Shown here one piece after another: positions 7,304 to 16,806 of a DNA stretch of 64,000 nt. Each line of letters starts with the position of its first letter. Position 1 is the first letter of the stretch. This stretch comes from Blautia parvula (GTDB lineage Bacteria; Bacillota; Clostridia; Lachnospirales; Lachnospiraceae). Both the position numbers and the translations under genes were made by a program. The notes beneath the pieces were generated by a model, which was not told where the DNA came from, searched no databases, and saw only the letters and a list, made by a program, of their open reading frames with translations. Location: NCBI RefSeq assembly GCF_020215665.1, contig NZ_CP084061.1, positions 3,394,501 to 3,458,500 of the forward strand. Direction: 5' to 3'.

Positions 7304-8354
7304 GATGTTTCCCCCTTCCGTACGCGATTCCCGCCCAGAGTGCCAGCAGAAGGAACAGGGGCGCGTAAATATTCTGCAGAACCTCCCGGTACCATTCCAG
7401 GGAAATACCTGCCTTTTCACATCCCAAAGCACACACCAGAATCCCTGCAGCAAGATAAGGCGCCCCCTTTTCCATATGGCCGCGTTTTAACAGTTCATGG
7501 TTATAGAAAAAAATGCTGCCCACAGCAAAAAAGATGCAGAACATAACTGCAGCGATGAAAAAGATGTCCACGCGCTCCAGAAAATCACCGGGCAGGTCCA
7601 CGCCTGCCATCATATCAAACAGCGGGTAGGATTTCTGCACATAGCCTCCGGCGCCGAATGCCCCCTGCAGAAGTATGAGGGCTGCAGAGAGAATGCCAAG
7701 CAGCAGAAACACGGAACCGTTCAGCGCCTTTCCCGCGTTGCCCGCCCGGTCCACATTCCCCAGGGTAAAGGGAAGGAAAAATACAGGCAGGAAGGTACAG
7801 AATACCCGGTAACATCCCTGTATAAGCCCCTGCAGTGACAGAGACCCGGTCTTCTCCAGATAGATACCTTCGACTCTTGTCACAGACAGCAGAAACATGG
7901 CCGCCAGGACAAATAAAATGATGGGAAAGCATATCTCAGCCATACGCGCCCTGCGCTCCAGCCCCTGGTGGCTTCCCAGATAGCATACCACAGCCGTAAC
8001 GGTGATGATCACAAAGGGCTTGCTGCTCTCAATGAAAAAACGGCCCGTGATCCTGCTGGTCACAAGAAGCAGGAAAACACCGGTGATAAAGAGATAGGAA
8101 AGATGCAGAAGACAGAAAATCTTTCCCGCGTATTTTCCCATATACCGTTCAGGACATAAATAGCAGGGCTTCATGCGGATAAAAAATATGCTGGCTGCAA
8201 AGAAGAGAACCCCCATCAAAAGAAGGGAGAGCACCCCCTGCCTGCCCTCCAGATATGAGGTGACAGGGATGGTGACCAGATAGATGCCGAGCTGCCCGAG
8301 AACAAGCTGTCTGAAAAGCTGTCTGTGGGAAATCCGTTGATTGTCAGCGAACAT
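7284..8354 (-). CDS. GerAB-family spore germination permease
   Basis: B subunit of a GerA-type germinant receptor, an amino-acid-transporter-fold (APC superfamily) inner-membrane protein of spores that binds the germinant in characterised systems. The 356-aa product is almost entirely hydrophobic, with about ten membrane segments. It has typical family features: RQLFRQLVLGQLGIYLVTIP at the start, a LLLMGVLFFAASIFFIR segment and a C-terminal LFLLLALWAGIAYGRGK. ATG 8354 has AAAGGAGG upstream. The gene overlaps gerA upstream (11 bases) and the GerC-like gene downstream (20 bases), the expected A-B-C order. Confidence 0.88.
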   Translation of the reverse strand: MFADNQRISHRQLFRQLVLGQLGIYLVTIPVTSYLEGRQGVLSLLLMGVLFFAASIFFIRMKPCYLCPERYMGKYAGKIFCLLHLSYLFITGVFLLLVTSRITGRFFIESSKPFVIITVTAVVCYLGSHQGLERRARMAEICFPIILFVLAAMFLLSVTRVEGIYLEKTGSLSLQGLIQGCYRVFCTFLPVFFLPFTLGNVDRAGNAGKALNGSVFLLLGILSAALILLQGAFGAGGYVQKSYPLFDMMAGVDLPGDFLERVDIFFIAAVMFCIFFAVGSIFFYNHELLKRGHMEKGAPYLAAGILVCALGCEKAGISLEWYREVLQNIYAPLFLLLALWAGIAYGRGKHHDKEEK

Positions 8355-9852
8355 GCTTCTGTCCTCCTTTTGTTTTCAGGCGTACCTGTTGTTCCCTTCT
8401 GGCATAGAGGGGTCTCCTGGTCATAAACCGGAGCGGCGCCAGGACAATGCCGTCTGACTCTCCCCTGTATCCCGCATTTCTCTGTGCGGCAAATGGGGTC
8501 AGATAAGGGATACCAAAACTTTTCAGGCCTGCCAGATGGCTGATGACCAGGTAAAGGCCCAGAAGCATGCCGAAGACGCCCATAGTGCCTCCTAAAAGGA
8601 TAAAACCGAATTTCAAAAGCCGGAACGGGGCGGTAAACTCCTCATTTGGAATGGCAAGGGTAGCCAGCGCAGTAACTGCCACCACAACCACCACGATAGG
8701 ACTGACCAGATTGGCTTCCACAGCCGCCTGTCCGATGATCAGGCCTCCCACAATACCGATGGTTCCGCCCAAAGGCCCGGGCGCGCGGACCCCCGCCTCC
8801 CGGATACTCTCAAATGCCACTTCCATGAAAAAGACTTCCAGGATTCCCGGAAAAGGAACACCTTTTCTGGCCTCCGCAAAGGAGAGAATCAGGTTTGTGG
8901 GCAGTACCTGTGTGTGGAAATTCGTCACCGCCAGATAAGCACCTGAAAAGAGCATGGCAAATGCAGCGGCTATATACCGGATGATTCGCAAAAAGGACGC
9001 CAGCTCAAAATGGTTGTACTCATCCTCACTCACCTGCAGAAAATCATTGAAGGCAGCCGGGAGCAGGATACCCATAGGGGAGTTGTCCACCAATACCAGG
9101 ACTCTGCCGTTTAAGATTTCCATGGCGCACTTGTCAGGGCGCTCAGAGGTCTGGAACTGCGGAAATGGGGAAAGCCAGTTTTCCTCTGCCAGATGCTCCA
9201 CTATGCCGCTGTCCATGACACCGTCGATCTCAAAGCTCTCCAGCCGTCTGTCCAGTTCATCCAAAAGCTCCGGACGCACCAGCTCTTCCATGTACAGAAT
9301 CTGCACTAGGGTCTGGCTTCTGACACCCAGGGTCTTTTCCTTTACTTTCAGCTTCGCATTCCTGATCCTTTTCCGCACAAGGGCAGAGTTGGTCTTGACT
9401 ACATCGGAAAACCCTTCCTTGGAACCGCGCAGCACCTTTTCCCTGGATGCCTCCTGTACGCCCATGTTGGGATACCCCTTGCTGGATACCTTGATGGAAT
9501 GGGGATAGCCGTCAAAGAAGAAAATAGCATTTCCCGCAAACATGGCTGCCAGGGCTTCTGACATGGTGTCCAGTGTTTTAACGTCGGAGATTCCCAGGCC
9601 GTTTTCATCCACGAACTCCAGGATCTCATCCTTCGGCATTTCCCACATATGGTTTACCAGCTTGCCGATGACGGAGTCCTCCAGCATCATATTGCTGACT
9701 GCCACCTCAATATAGACTACAAGACAGCGTATCTTCGGTTCCTGTCCCAGAATCATGGGACGGATAATGATGTCAGCACAGTCTTTCAGTGTATTTCTGA
9801 TGTAGTCTTCATTTTCCTGTATATGAATGGATATCTCGTCATTATTTTTCAT
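8344..9852 (-). CDS. GerA-family spore germination protein (A subunit)
   Basis: A subunit of a GerA-type germinant receptor (502 aa). The N-terminal soluble domain (about 1-285) includes RCLVVYIEVAVSNMML, a GNAIFFFDGYPHSIKVSSKGYPNMGVQEASREKVLRGSKEGFSD block with the GSKEGF motif, and RNAKLKVKEKTLGVRSQT. Four or five membrane segments follow (about 290-470), including the conserved ATNxxxQxLPT-like and PxPxxxExxxME-like region (NFHTQVLPTNLIL, PFPGILEVFFMEVAFE). Recent work on the family shows that A subunits form nutrient-gated ion channels. It is first in the operon gerA-gerB-gerC. A normal-length A subunit argues that the receptor itself was once intact. Confidence 0.9.
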   Translation of the reverse strand: MKNNDEISIHIQENEDYIRNTLKDCADIIIRPMILGQEPKIRCLVVYIEVAVSNMMLEDSVIGKLVNHMWEMPKDEILEFVDENGLGISDVKTLDTMSEALAAMFAGNAIFFFDGYPHSIKVSSKGYPNMGVQEASREKVLRGSKEGFSDVVKTNSALVRKRIRNAKLKVKEKTLGVRSQTLVQILYMEELVRPELLDELDRRLESFEIDGVMDSGIVEHLAEENWLSPFPQFQTSERPDKCAMEILNGRVLVLVDNSPMGILLPAAFNDFLQVSEDEYNHFELASFLRIIRYIAAAFAMLFSGAYLAVTNFHTQVLPTNLILSFAEARKGVPFPGILEVFFMEVAFESIREAGVRAPGPLGGTIGIVGGLIIGQAAVEANLVSPIVVVVVAVTALATLAIPNEEFTAPFRLLKFGFILLGGTMGVFGMLLGLYLVISHLAGLKSFGIPYLTPFAAQRNAGYRGESDGIVLAPLRFMTRRPLYARREQQVRLKTKGGQKHVR

Positions 9853-9918
9853 TTGAAAGGCCCCTTTCCGCTCTCATAATGCTGTGGTATATGCGGTATC
9901 AGACCGCATTTGCAGCAC

Positions 9919-9951
9919 AAAAAAGAGAGACGTAATTTTTACATCTCTCTT
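9919..9951 (-). terminator. Rho-independent terminator after gntR
   Basis: On the minus strand a 13-bp stem (9939-9951 with 9923-9935, one mismatch, AAGAGAGA type) with a 3-base loop is followed by TTTT at 9922-9919. It ends the ispE-gntR transcript and separates it from the germination operon that begins at 9852. Confidence 0.85.
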
Positions 9952-9973
9952 AGAATATCCATTTCTTCTATTA

Positions 9974-10648
9974 TTATTCCTGCTCATTCAGGCTTCGGAT
10001 GATGGCCTTCTGCTGGTTGTCCACATGGACATAGACGTATTTCAGTGCGGACTCCTTGTCCTTCTTGCGCAGTGCCTCGCAGATGGCCCTGTGCTCCTGG
10101 GCAAGGGTACGGCGCACGGCAATATCCTTCAGATATTCAATGCGGTAGCGGTACATCTGTTCCCTTAAGTTGCTCAGCAACTGTACCAGCCGTTTGTTAT
10201 TGGTGGCCTTATAAATGATATCGTGAAACGCCACGTCCATCTCCGCAAGCTCAGTCAGATCCCCGTTCTCGGTCAGGCTCAGGAACCTCTGCTCCACCTT
10301 ATCAAGCTCCTCCAGCTCCTCAGGGGTGATCCGCTCACAGGCCAGACGGATGGCCAGCTCCTCCATACCTTTTCTGACTTCCAGCACATCATTCAGGTCA
10401 CGCTCTGTGATAGAAGCCACTTTTGCCCCTTTTCTGGGAGCCATGACTACCAGGCCCTCCAGCTCCAGCTTCCGGATAGCCTCCCGGATGGGGGTTCTGC
10501 TCACACCCAGTTTCTCAGCCAGGGCAATCTCCATAAGCCGCTCACCGGGTTTTAAATCACCTTTTAATATTGCCCTCCGCAGAGTATTGAAAACCACATC
10601 CCGCAGCGGAAGGTATTCATCCATATGCATTTCCAAATCCGTTGTCAT
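9974..10648 (-). CDS. GntR-family transcriptional regulator, FCD (FadR C-terminal) type
   Basis: A 224-aa DNA-binding regulator. The N-terminal winged helix spans residues ~14-78 (RRAILKGDLKPGERLMEIALAEKLGVSRTPIREAIRKLELEGLV, typical GntR). An all-helical FCD ligand domain follows (~85-220), with Asp/His positions of the metal-binding type (the MDVAFHDIIYKATNN and EHRAICEAL segments). FCD members usually sense organic acids; the ligand is not predictable here. ATG 10648 follows GGAGG and overlaps the ispE stop by four bases, so it is co-expressed with ispE. The strong terminator follows. Confidence 0.92.
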   Translation of the reverse strand: MTTDLEMHMDEYLPLRDVVFNTLRRAILKGDLKPGERLMEIALAEKLGVSRTPIREAIRKLELEGLVVMAPRKGAKVASITERDLNDVLEVRKGMEELAIRLACERITPEELEELDKVEQRFLSLTENGDLTELAEMDVAFHDIIYKATNNKRLVQLLSNLREQMYRYRIEYLKDIAVRRTLAQEHRAICEALRKKDKESALKYVYVHVDNQQKAIIRSLNEQE

Positions 10649-11517
10649 CTGTGTCTTCCTCCATTATTGAATACTGTAGTCAAGAAAACGGTTCTGGCGA
10701 TCTTGCTCTCGCGCAGTGCCTCACAGGCCTGCTCTGCTGTCGCCTTGTCATCAAAGAGTCCGAAGACCGTAGGACCGCTGCCGCTCATCATGGCATTGAC
10801 TGCGCCGTGGTCCTTCATATGTCGTTTGATCTCCTCGATCACAGGGTATGCCGGAATTGTCACGCTCTCAAGAACATTTCCCATATGTTCGGCAATCCTG
10901 TTCAAATTGTGCCATTGGAGCCCCTCCAGCATTCTGTCTATCTCCGGATGCTGCACGATCTCCGATGCATCCAGCTTCTCATAGACAAATTTCGTGGACA
11001 CGCTGACAGGCGGCTTCCCAATGAGCACGTAGCAGTCCGGACAGGGCGGCAGAGCACGCAGCTTCTCTCCGATTCCCTCTGCAAGCGCAGTGCCCCGAAG
11101 CAGGCAGTACGGAACATCCGCACCGACTTTCACGCTCCGCTCCATAAGCTCCCGCACAGTAAGCCCCAGTCCGAACAGTCGGTTCACTCCGATCATGGCA
11201 GCGGCGGCATCCGAACTCCCGCCTGCCATGCCGGCAGCGACCGGTATGAATTTCTGCAGATCCACAGTTATCCCCTTCTTCACTTTGAACTCATCCATCA
11301 AAAGCTGCGCTGCTTTATAGACCAGATTGTTCTCGTTCGTGGGAATAAACGGCAGATTTGTAGTAATGGAAATCCCCGGTTCCTCTTTGATATCAATTTC
11401 TAACTGGTCATACATGTTGATAGTCTGCATGATCATGCGGACCTCATGATAACCGTCTTCACGTTTTCTGACTACATCCAATCCCAGATTAATTTTCGCC
11501 AGTGCCCTTAATCTCAT
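10645..11517 (-). CDS. ispE: 4-diphosphocytidyl-2-C-methyl-D-erythritol kinase
   Basis: IspE phosphorylates CDP-methylerythritol at the 2-position with ATP, the fourth step of the non-mevalonate isoprenoid pathway. It is a GHMP kinase with LRALAKINLGLDV (catalytic-region Lys at residue 8), the ATP-binding glycine/serine loop PVAAGMAGGSSDAAAAM, VGADVPYCL, and the late motif MMSGSGPTVFGLF. ATG 11517 is preferred over an upstream frame start at 11550 because ACAGGAG lies directly before it; it gives a normal 290 aa. It is cotranscribed with the downstream GntR regulator (ATGA overlap). Confidence 0.96.
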   Translation of the reverse strand: MRLRALAKINLGLDVVRKREDGYHEVRMIMQTINMYDQLEIDIKEEPGISITTNLPFIPTNENNLVYKAAQLLMDEFKVKKGITVDLQKFIPVAAGMAGGSSDAAAAMIGVNRLFGLGLTVRELMERSVKVGADVPYCLLRGTALAEGIGEKLRALPPCPDCYVLIGKPPVSVSTKFVYEKLDASEIVQHPEIDRMLEGLQWHNLNRIAEHMGNVLESVTIPAYPVIEEIKRHMKDHGAVNAMMSGSGPTVFGLFDDKATAEQACEALRESKIARTVFLTTVFNNGGRHR

Positions 11518-11663
11518 CTTTATCTCCTGTGTTTCCTTCCATGCGCCCAAAGGCGAATCATTAAATGTTTATTGTATATTGTATTCGTTTTTATACACTT
11601 TATTCTATACGATATGCCTCCTTTTTTCAACACCTAAAAATATTATGATTGCACTTTCACCTG

Positions 11664-13223
11664 TTACGATTCCACTTTCTTTGTTAAAATCAAGGTATCA
11701 TACGGTCTTACCTCATCACTTTCCAGATTATTGAGCTGCACAATGGTTTCGATCGTCGTGTAGAATTTCTTGGCGATGTCCCAGAGTGTATCCTGGGGCT
11801 GTACCTGATAGCCCACAATTCCGGGCATGCTCTGGAGCTTCTCCCTGTCCAGCTCCCGCTCTTCTATTTCCCGGATAATGCCTGTGTCTGTCTGCTTTAA
11901 CACAAGGGCATTTAGATTCATAACGATCTTTACTTCTATCTCATCGCTGTCAATCATGGTGGTTGACAGTTGTTCCAGATCCGTCCGCAGGTGATAGGTG
12001 CAGTTTTTCCCTATTCCCGGAGCTTCCACCACATGGGAGAAGGGGATCATGGCATCCATGGAATAGAACGGCATATCATCATCCCCTATAATATAGAGGA
12101 TTCTCACCTGCACAATGCCCTCCACCTCTATGCCGTTTTCCACAGGATGGGTGTCGTCTACTTTCACATTGCCGTCGCTGTGGCAGATCTGGAGGATCTT
12201 TCCCTGGTTCTGTTCCATTTTAATGCGGTCGCCTACCCGGCATTTGGAATTATTTTTTACCAGCAGGCTTTCCAGCTTTCTGTTCTCACGTATGGGGACG
12301 CATTCTTTTACCGGGGTGTATACGTCCAGAAGAAGGGACATTTCCTCTTCCTCATAGATCTTCATCTCCAGTTCCAGAACAGCGTCCACGCCTATAAGGC
12401 GTTCCTCCCCGTCACTGTCTGTTTTTACCTCCAGCTTGCTCTGAGGCATTGTCACATCTATGTTTGGCACCATATCCACAGTGCAGCCCACGCACTCCAG
12501 CTCCTGGTAGAAGGGGACAGAGTGCTCCAGCCACTGCAGGGAATTATTGTCATCGTCACCCCGGTACAGGGCAAATATGAAGAGTTCGCCTTTTACGCCT
12601 ATCTTATCATTTTCAGCCCGGATATCCATGCCGCGGACCTCCACGGTGTTCCACAGCAGTTCGTGGATATTGGGCTTGTTGGATGCAAGGGCAATGTCCT
12701 CTTTTACCCGCATGGTATCCTTTTTATGCACCGCGATCCCCATGACGGAGATGTCCCTTTTTTTCTGGGAAATGCCCTCTGCATCCACACCTGCGGGCAG
12801 GTCTGTCTCCTGCATTTCCTCCACAGATGCGGTAAAGGTGACCAGGGCTTTGATGTTCAGCTTTCTGGAATTGATAAGCTGGACACTCAGGTCCTCAATG
12901 TCCCACTTTACCCGGACCTTGTCACCGTTTTCCAGGCCCTCCAGATGCATGGTCTCCCCAATGGGCAGAGTGCCCAGGAGACTTTGGATCTTACGCTCCT
13001 CGCTGTCACTGACATAGAGGAGATAGACCATCAATGCGCCTGTCAGGAAAGCGTGACCCTCGGATATCTGGACATCATCTATATGGATCTCACCTTTTTT
13101 CTGGATCATCCGGCCTACGTCCGGCTTGATATCCGGCACATTTAAATCTTCGTCAAAGGTAATCTGGCTGACAGCTTCACATTTTGTATGCATCATACGC
13201 ATCTGTTTTGTTATTAATTCCAC
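11664..13223 (-). CDS. sipL: SipL-like spore coat assembly protein (SPOCS/DUF3794 plus LysM)
   Basis: A 519-aa protein with repeated SPOCS (DUF3794) beta-domains over roughly residues 30-440 and a C-terminal LysM domain (about 466-515, GYQVQPQDTLWDIAKKFYT ... IVQLNNLESDEVRPYDTLIL). This is the architecture of Clostridioides SipL, which binds SpoIVA through its LysM domain and anchors the coat to the forespore membrane. It starts at GTG 13223 (AGAGGG upstream); no ATG with a ribosome site is nearer. It would be mother-cell expressed (sigma-E in known systems; promoter not located). The gene lies directly downstream of a small PrcB-like lipoprotein gene with 15 bases between, suggesting co-transcription. 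Confidence 0.88.
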   Translation of the reverse strand: MELITKQMRMMHTKCEAVSQITFDEDLNVPDIKPDVGRMIQKKGEIHIDDVQISEGHAFLTGALMVYLLYVSDSEERKIQSLLGTLPIGETMHLEGLENGDKVRVKWDIEDLSVQLINSRKLNIKALVTFTASVEEMQETDLPAGVDAEGISQKKRDISVMGIAVHKKDTMRVKEDIALASNKPNIHELLWNTVEVRGMDIRAENDKIGVKGELFIFALYRGDDDNNSLQWLEHSVPFYQELECVGCTVDMVPNIDVTMPQSKLEVKTDSDGEERLIGVDAVLELEMKIYEEEEMSLLLDVYTPVKECVPIRENRKLESLLVKNNSKCRVGDRIKMEQNQGKILQICHSDGNVKVDDTHPVENGIEVEGIVQVRILYIIGDDDMPFYSMDAMIPFSHVVEAPGIGKNCTYHLRTDLEQLSTTMIDSDEIEVKIVMNLNALVLKQTDTGIIREIEERELDREKLQSMPGIVGYQVQPQDTLWDIAKKFYTTIETIVQLNNLESDEVRPYDTLILTKKVES

Positions 13224-13238
13224 AATAAGCCCTCTTTT

Positions 13239-13649
13239 CTATTCAAAGATTACCGGTTCTTCCCGATATTTCATTTTCACCACCAGATATGGATAGGATG
13301 GCTCGTCTTTTAGGTCTTTGTCCTCCTCCGGCCCTATTAGGGTGGTCTGTAGATGGATGGCATTGTCCCACAGGGACAAGTCCTCAATTTGGATACTGTA
13401 TCCTCCTGTCTCTTGTTTGCCATAGCCTTTGAGAAGGTATAGATAGGAACCGTCCTGATATGTAAGCTGGAATTCTGATTCTTTGTTTTCTTCTATCAGT
13501 TCCTTGACTTTATCAGGAAAATCCTCTTCCTTCATCACTGTGTACTCTGGCTTGACTCCGTCCTGGGCTTTGACTTTTTCTATGCTGCAGGATGTCAGAG
13601 GGAGGGTCAGGAGGCAGATGAAACATAGTGTTAGGATTAATTTTTTCAA
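13239..13649 (-). CDS. Small lipoprotein with PrcB-like C-terminal domain
   Basis: A 136-aa secreted lipoprotein. It has a basic start, a hydrophobic core (LTLCFICLLTLPLTSC) and a lipobox Cys near residue 21. It resembles the C-terminal domain of PrcB-type proteins (EFQLTYQDGSYLYLLKGYGKQETGGYSIQIEDL ... PSYPYLVVKMKYREEPVIFE). PrcB takes its name from a Treponema protease complex subunit; the role in Firmicutes is unknown. The start appears to be TTG 13649, with an AAGGCGG-like site upstream; no in-frame ATG fits the signal peptide. It precedes sipL on the same strand. Confidence 0.72.
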   Translation of the reverse strand: MKKLILTLCFICLLTLPLTSCSIEKVKAQDGVKPEYTVMKEEDFPDKVKELIEENKESEFQLTYQDGSYLYLLKGYGKQETGGYSIQIEDLSLWDNAIHLQTTLIGPEEDKDLKDEPSYPYLVVKMKYREEPVIFE

Positions 13650-13773
13650 TGTTGGGGGGACCGCCTTTGGTTTTGGGTGCTCTTAGCAATAGTGTATGTG
13701 GAGGAAAAGGGGAATATGACAAGGAATTTTTTCTGTGGACAGCGTAGTGTGATACTGCTTTTATAGAAGATAG

Positions 13774-13821
13774 AAAAAAAGTATGCCCGGTTTTTGTGGA
13801 GATACAGGAAACCGGGCATGC
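13774..13821 (-). terminator. Rho-independent terminator after the beta-galactosidase gene
   Basis: On the minus strand, arms 13821-13809 and 13793-13781 form a 13-bp stem (GCATGCCCGGTTT type, one wobble) with a 15-nt loop, followed by TTTTTTT at 13780-13774. It closes the lacI-ABC-GH42 operon. Confidence 0.9.
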
Positions 13822-13853
13822 TTTGGTATTTGGAATGATACTTTGTCAGAAGG

Positions 13854-15896
13854 TTATTGATATACTTTTACGCCGTAGGGCGGAAGCGTTATCGTTCCCT
13901 GGGCATACGTTTGAGTGAAAAGGTCTTTCTTTTGGTGAGGAAGGCAGATGACGGCAGGGGTGTTGGAGTAGTTGAGGATGAAGTAGTAGGTTGTACCGTC
14001 TTTGGTGCGGGGGGCTATTTCACATTGTGGGGGGAGAGTGAAATGGGCCTCATAGGGAGTCTTCAGGTCTAATTTTTCAAGGAAAACTTCCGCTGCCTGC
14101 TCGTTGAAAGCGGCACCATAGTGATATACTGTGCCTTTTTGGATGGTATTCTTTATGAGGGCAGGGGTGCCTTCGTAGTAGCAGTTTTCATAGAGCGCCA
14201 GGACCTGGGCGGTGGGGAGGACCGGGGTTAACTGATCGTTGAAAACAGCGGCTTCCAAAAGTTGGCCGTCCCAATTGATAAGAGGCGGTGTATCCTCAGG
14301 GGAGACCAGGGTGTACTCCGGGATGTCAGTACCGGTCAGGGGTTTTAAAAGACCCGGAAGACAATCCGTGGTGCACCGGCCATTCATGTCTTTATATGCG
14401 CTTCGGCATCCTATGATAAGAGTGCCGCCCTGTGCTGTGTATTGTTCCAGAAGGGATGCTCTTTCGGGGGACATGAGGACCGGGTGGGGATAGAACAGGA
14501 CTTTGTATTTTTGAAGCTGCTCTATGGTGGTGGTTTCTCTTAAATATACATAATCAAGAGGGGTGTGAGTCTTCTGGGCGGCCCGGAAAATAGACAGCTG
14601 ACTCTGCCACTCTACAGCATTGTGCCAGGTATCAAGCTGGCTGTCCCATATATTGTCATAGTCACGGATTACAGCTGCTTCAGCTTTATAGACAGAACCG
14701 GCCAGTTCACTTAAGCACTGGGTTTTCTTGTGAATCTCTTTTAACTCAGCGATTCTTCTGTTGTCGCGGCCTGAATAGTCCAGAATGCCGTGCCAGTAGA
14801 TTTCCGTTCCTACGGTGCAGGTACGCCAGCGGAAATAGCTGATGTAGTCAGCTCCGTGAGCTATGCTCTGCATGGTCCACAGGGTCATCTGACCGGGTTT
14901 GGGAGTAGGGGCCGCCATACCGGTATTCCAGCCGTTGGCGCCTGACTGCTGCTCCATGATACCAAAATTCGATGAGATGGAGCGGACTTCCATCAGGTTG
15001 CGGCTCCACATTCTGTCGCGCAGTGAATCTTCCTTCTGATCAAAGCGGTCACGGCAGTAAGCAAAGTTTGGGTAGGAGTCATAGGTAATGAAATCCAGGC
15101 TTTCCTCTCTCATACGGTGATTGTCCAGATTGGAAAAAATTCCGTTTGTAGTAATAAAATCTTCCGGTTTTTTGTATTTTCGGATGACAATGCTTTGGAA
15201 GGCAGCAAATCTGCAGGCACTGTCTGAGATGAAGCGGGTATAGTCCAAAACCTGATGAGGGTTGTTGCTGCTGCTGGGAGTTGGACGGGGGACGTAAATC
15301 TGGCTCCAATCCGTGTAGGTCTGGTTCCAGAAGACAGTTCCCCAGGCTTCGTTCAGAGTATCCAGAGTATTGTACTTTTCCCGGAGCCAGATGCGGAATG
15401 CCGCGGTATCGCTCTCGGAATAAAATTCACTTTTCTCACAATTGATCTCGTTGTCTATCTGCCAGCCGATAATAGCGGGATGCGGACCGTAATGGGATGC
15501 GGATTTTTCTACAATCCTCTTGGCCAGTTCCCGGTACTTTGGGGAATTGTAATTGTAATGCCTGCGGCCGCCATGTCGGTAGAGAGTGCCGTCTATGGCT
15601 GCATTGAGTGTCTCCGGATATTTTTCCGTGAGCCAGGCAGGGGGTGTTGCTGTCGGGGTGCAGAAAATGACTTTAACGTTCATCTCATATGCCAGGTCCA
15701 GAAATTCATTAAAAAATTCATAAGTGAACTCACCTTCACGCGGTTCGATTTTGCTCCAGGCAAATTCTGCTATGCGGATAACTTCAATACCGCATTCTTT
15801 CATTCTTTCCAGGTCCTCTCTCCAGAGATTTTTATCCCAGTGCTCCGGATAGTAGCAGGTTCCCAGTGTTATTTTTTGTCCGTTTATCAGTTCCAT
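13854..15896 (-). CDS. Beta-galactosidase, glycoside hydrolase family 42
   Basis: GH42 retaining beta-galactosidase of 680 aa, cytoplasmic (no signal peptide). It has a TIM-barrel A domain at about 1-390: GTCYYPEHWD at the start, acid/base E150 in GWQIDNEI, and nucleophile E315 in GIMEQQSGANGW. A trimerisation (B) domain follows at about 400-590, then a short C-terminal beta domain. Family members cleave terminal beta-galactose from plant or milk oligosaccharides. Its place as last gene of a LacI/ABC operon suggests hydrolysis of the imported galactoside. ATG 15896 has GGAGG upstream (AATTGGAGGATAA). Confidence 0.95.
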   Translation of the reverse strand: MELINGQKITLGTCYYPEHWDKNLWREDLERMKECGIEVIRIAEFAWSKIEPREGEFTYEFFNEFLDLAYEMNVKVIFCTPTATPPAWLTEKYPETLNAAIDGTLYRHGGRRHYNYNSPKYRELAKRIVEKSASHYGPHPAIIGWQIDNEINCEKSEFYSESDTAAFRIWLREKYNTLDTLNEAWGTVFWNQTYTDWSQIYVPRPTPSSSNNPHQVLDYTRFISDSACRFAAFQSIVIRKYKKPEDFITTNGIFSNLDNHRMREESLDFITYDSYPNFAYCRDRFDQKEDSLRDRMWSRNLMEVRSISSNFGIMEQQSGANGWNTGMAAPTPKPGQMTLWTMQSIAHGADYISYFRWRTCTVGTEIYWHGILDYSGRDNRRIAELKEIHKKTQCLSELAGSVYKAEAAVIRDYDNIWDSQLDTWHNAVEWQSQLSIFRAAQKTHTPLDYVYLRETTTIEQLQKYKVLFYPHPVLMSPERASLLEQYTAQGGTLIIGCRSAYKDMNGRCTTDCLPGLLKPLTGTDIPEYTLVSPEDTPPLINWDGQLLEAAVFNDQLTPVLPTAQVLALYENCYYEGTPALIKNTIQKGTVYHYGAAFNEQAAEVFLEKLDLKTPYEAHFTLPPQCEIAPRTKDGTTYYFILNYSNTPAVICLPHQKKDLFTQTYAQGTITLPPYGVKVYQ

Positions 15897-15921
15897 TATT
15901 TATCCTCCAATTTTATATTTG

Positions 15922-16806
15922 TTATTCTTTCACTGCTCCGGCGGTCAGACCTGACATAAAGAATTTAGATGCGCACAGAAATGCGATGAGCAGGGGAAGT
16001 ACCGCGCAGGTACTGGCCAGCATCAGGGCGCCGTAGTCTGTGCCTCTGTCTCCCACCATGGTCTTCAGCATCAGGGGAAGTGTCATTTTGGCGGGTTCTC
16101 TTAAGATCATGAGAGGCTGCATAAAGTCATTCCATACATTGACAAACTGCATGATTCCCAGAGACGCGTATGCCGGCTTCAGGATGGGGGCTACCACACG
16201 GAAAAATATAGTCCACTCGCTGCAGCCGTCTATTCTTGCGGCTTCTGTCAGGGATACAGGTACATTGTTCTGACAATACTGACGCATCCAGAAAATGCCG
16301 AAGGCGTTGGCACAGCTGGGGATGATCAATGCCTGAAATGTGTTCAGCCATCCCAGTTTTGACATCATGAGAAACCAGGGAATGATTCCCGCTGTCCAGG
16401 GAACCATCATAGTTGCAAGTAAAACAGCAAACAATGCTTTTCTGCCCGGAAAATCATACACAGCAAAAGCGTAGCCTCCCACAGAGCAGAACAACAGTAC
16501 AAGAATGGTGTTCAGACCGGTTACAATACAGCTATTGAGGAAGGACTTCGGAAAATCCACCAGCAGGTTCATGTTTGCCAGATTCTCTGACAGACTGCCG
16601 CCGAACCACATGGCAGGCGGAAAGGAAAAGATTTCACTGGTAGTGTGTGTGGCCATGACAAACATCATGAAGAAAGGAAGAAGCATGATGAGTGCGATCA
16701 GACCCAGAACGATATACAGAGATATCTTTTTGCCGGCAGGGTGTACTTTTGCTATTATAATAAGTACAAGTGCAACTGCCATAATAAGAAAAAGCAGCAT
16801 TTTCAT
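15922..16806 (-). CDS. Carbohydrate ABC transporter permease, MalG-like
   Basis: A 294-aa inner-membrane permease with six membrane segments, and an extra N-terminal hydrophobic segment. It has the CUT1 EAA motif (EAARIDGCSEWTIFFRVVAPILKP) that docks the ATPase. It starts at ATG 16806 with AAGGAGG upstream, overlapping the end of the first permease gene (ATGA). It works with the 16803 permease and the 17813 binding protein. No ATPase gene is in the operon; CUT1 importers commonly share one MsmX-type ATPase encoded elsewhere. Confidence 0.93.
   Translation of the reverse strand: MKMLLFLIMAVALVLIIIAKVHPAGKKISLYIVLGLIALIMLLPFFMMFVMATHTTSEIFSFPPAMWFGGSLSENLANMNLLVDFPKSFLNSCIVTGLNTILVLLFCSVGGYAFAVYDFPGRKALFAVLLATMMVPWTAGIIPWFLMMSKLGWLNTFQALIIPSCANAFGIFWMRQYCQNNVPVSLTEAARIDGCSEWTIFFRVVAPILKPAYASLGIMQFVNVWNDFMQPLMILREPAKMTLPLMLKTMVGDRGTDYGALMLASTCAVLPLLIAFLCASKFFMSGLTAGAVKE

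Noticed and set aside
9853-9918. Possible sigma-G promoter (CATATA with an upstream GCAAA) before the germination operon
   Set aside because: Spacing is about 15 instead of 17-18 and the -35 does not match; too weak to annotate.
11970-13145. Long plus-strand open frame opposite sipL
   Set aside because: Shadow of the sipL frame; composition rich in His/Phe typical of antisense reading.
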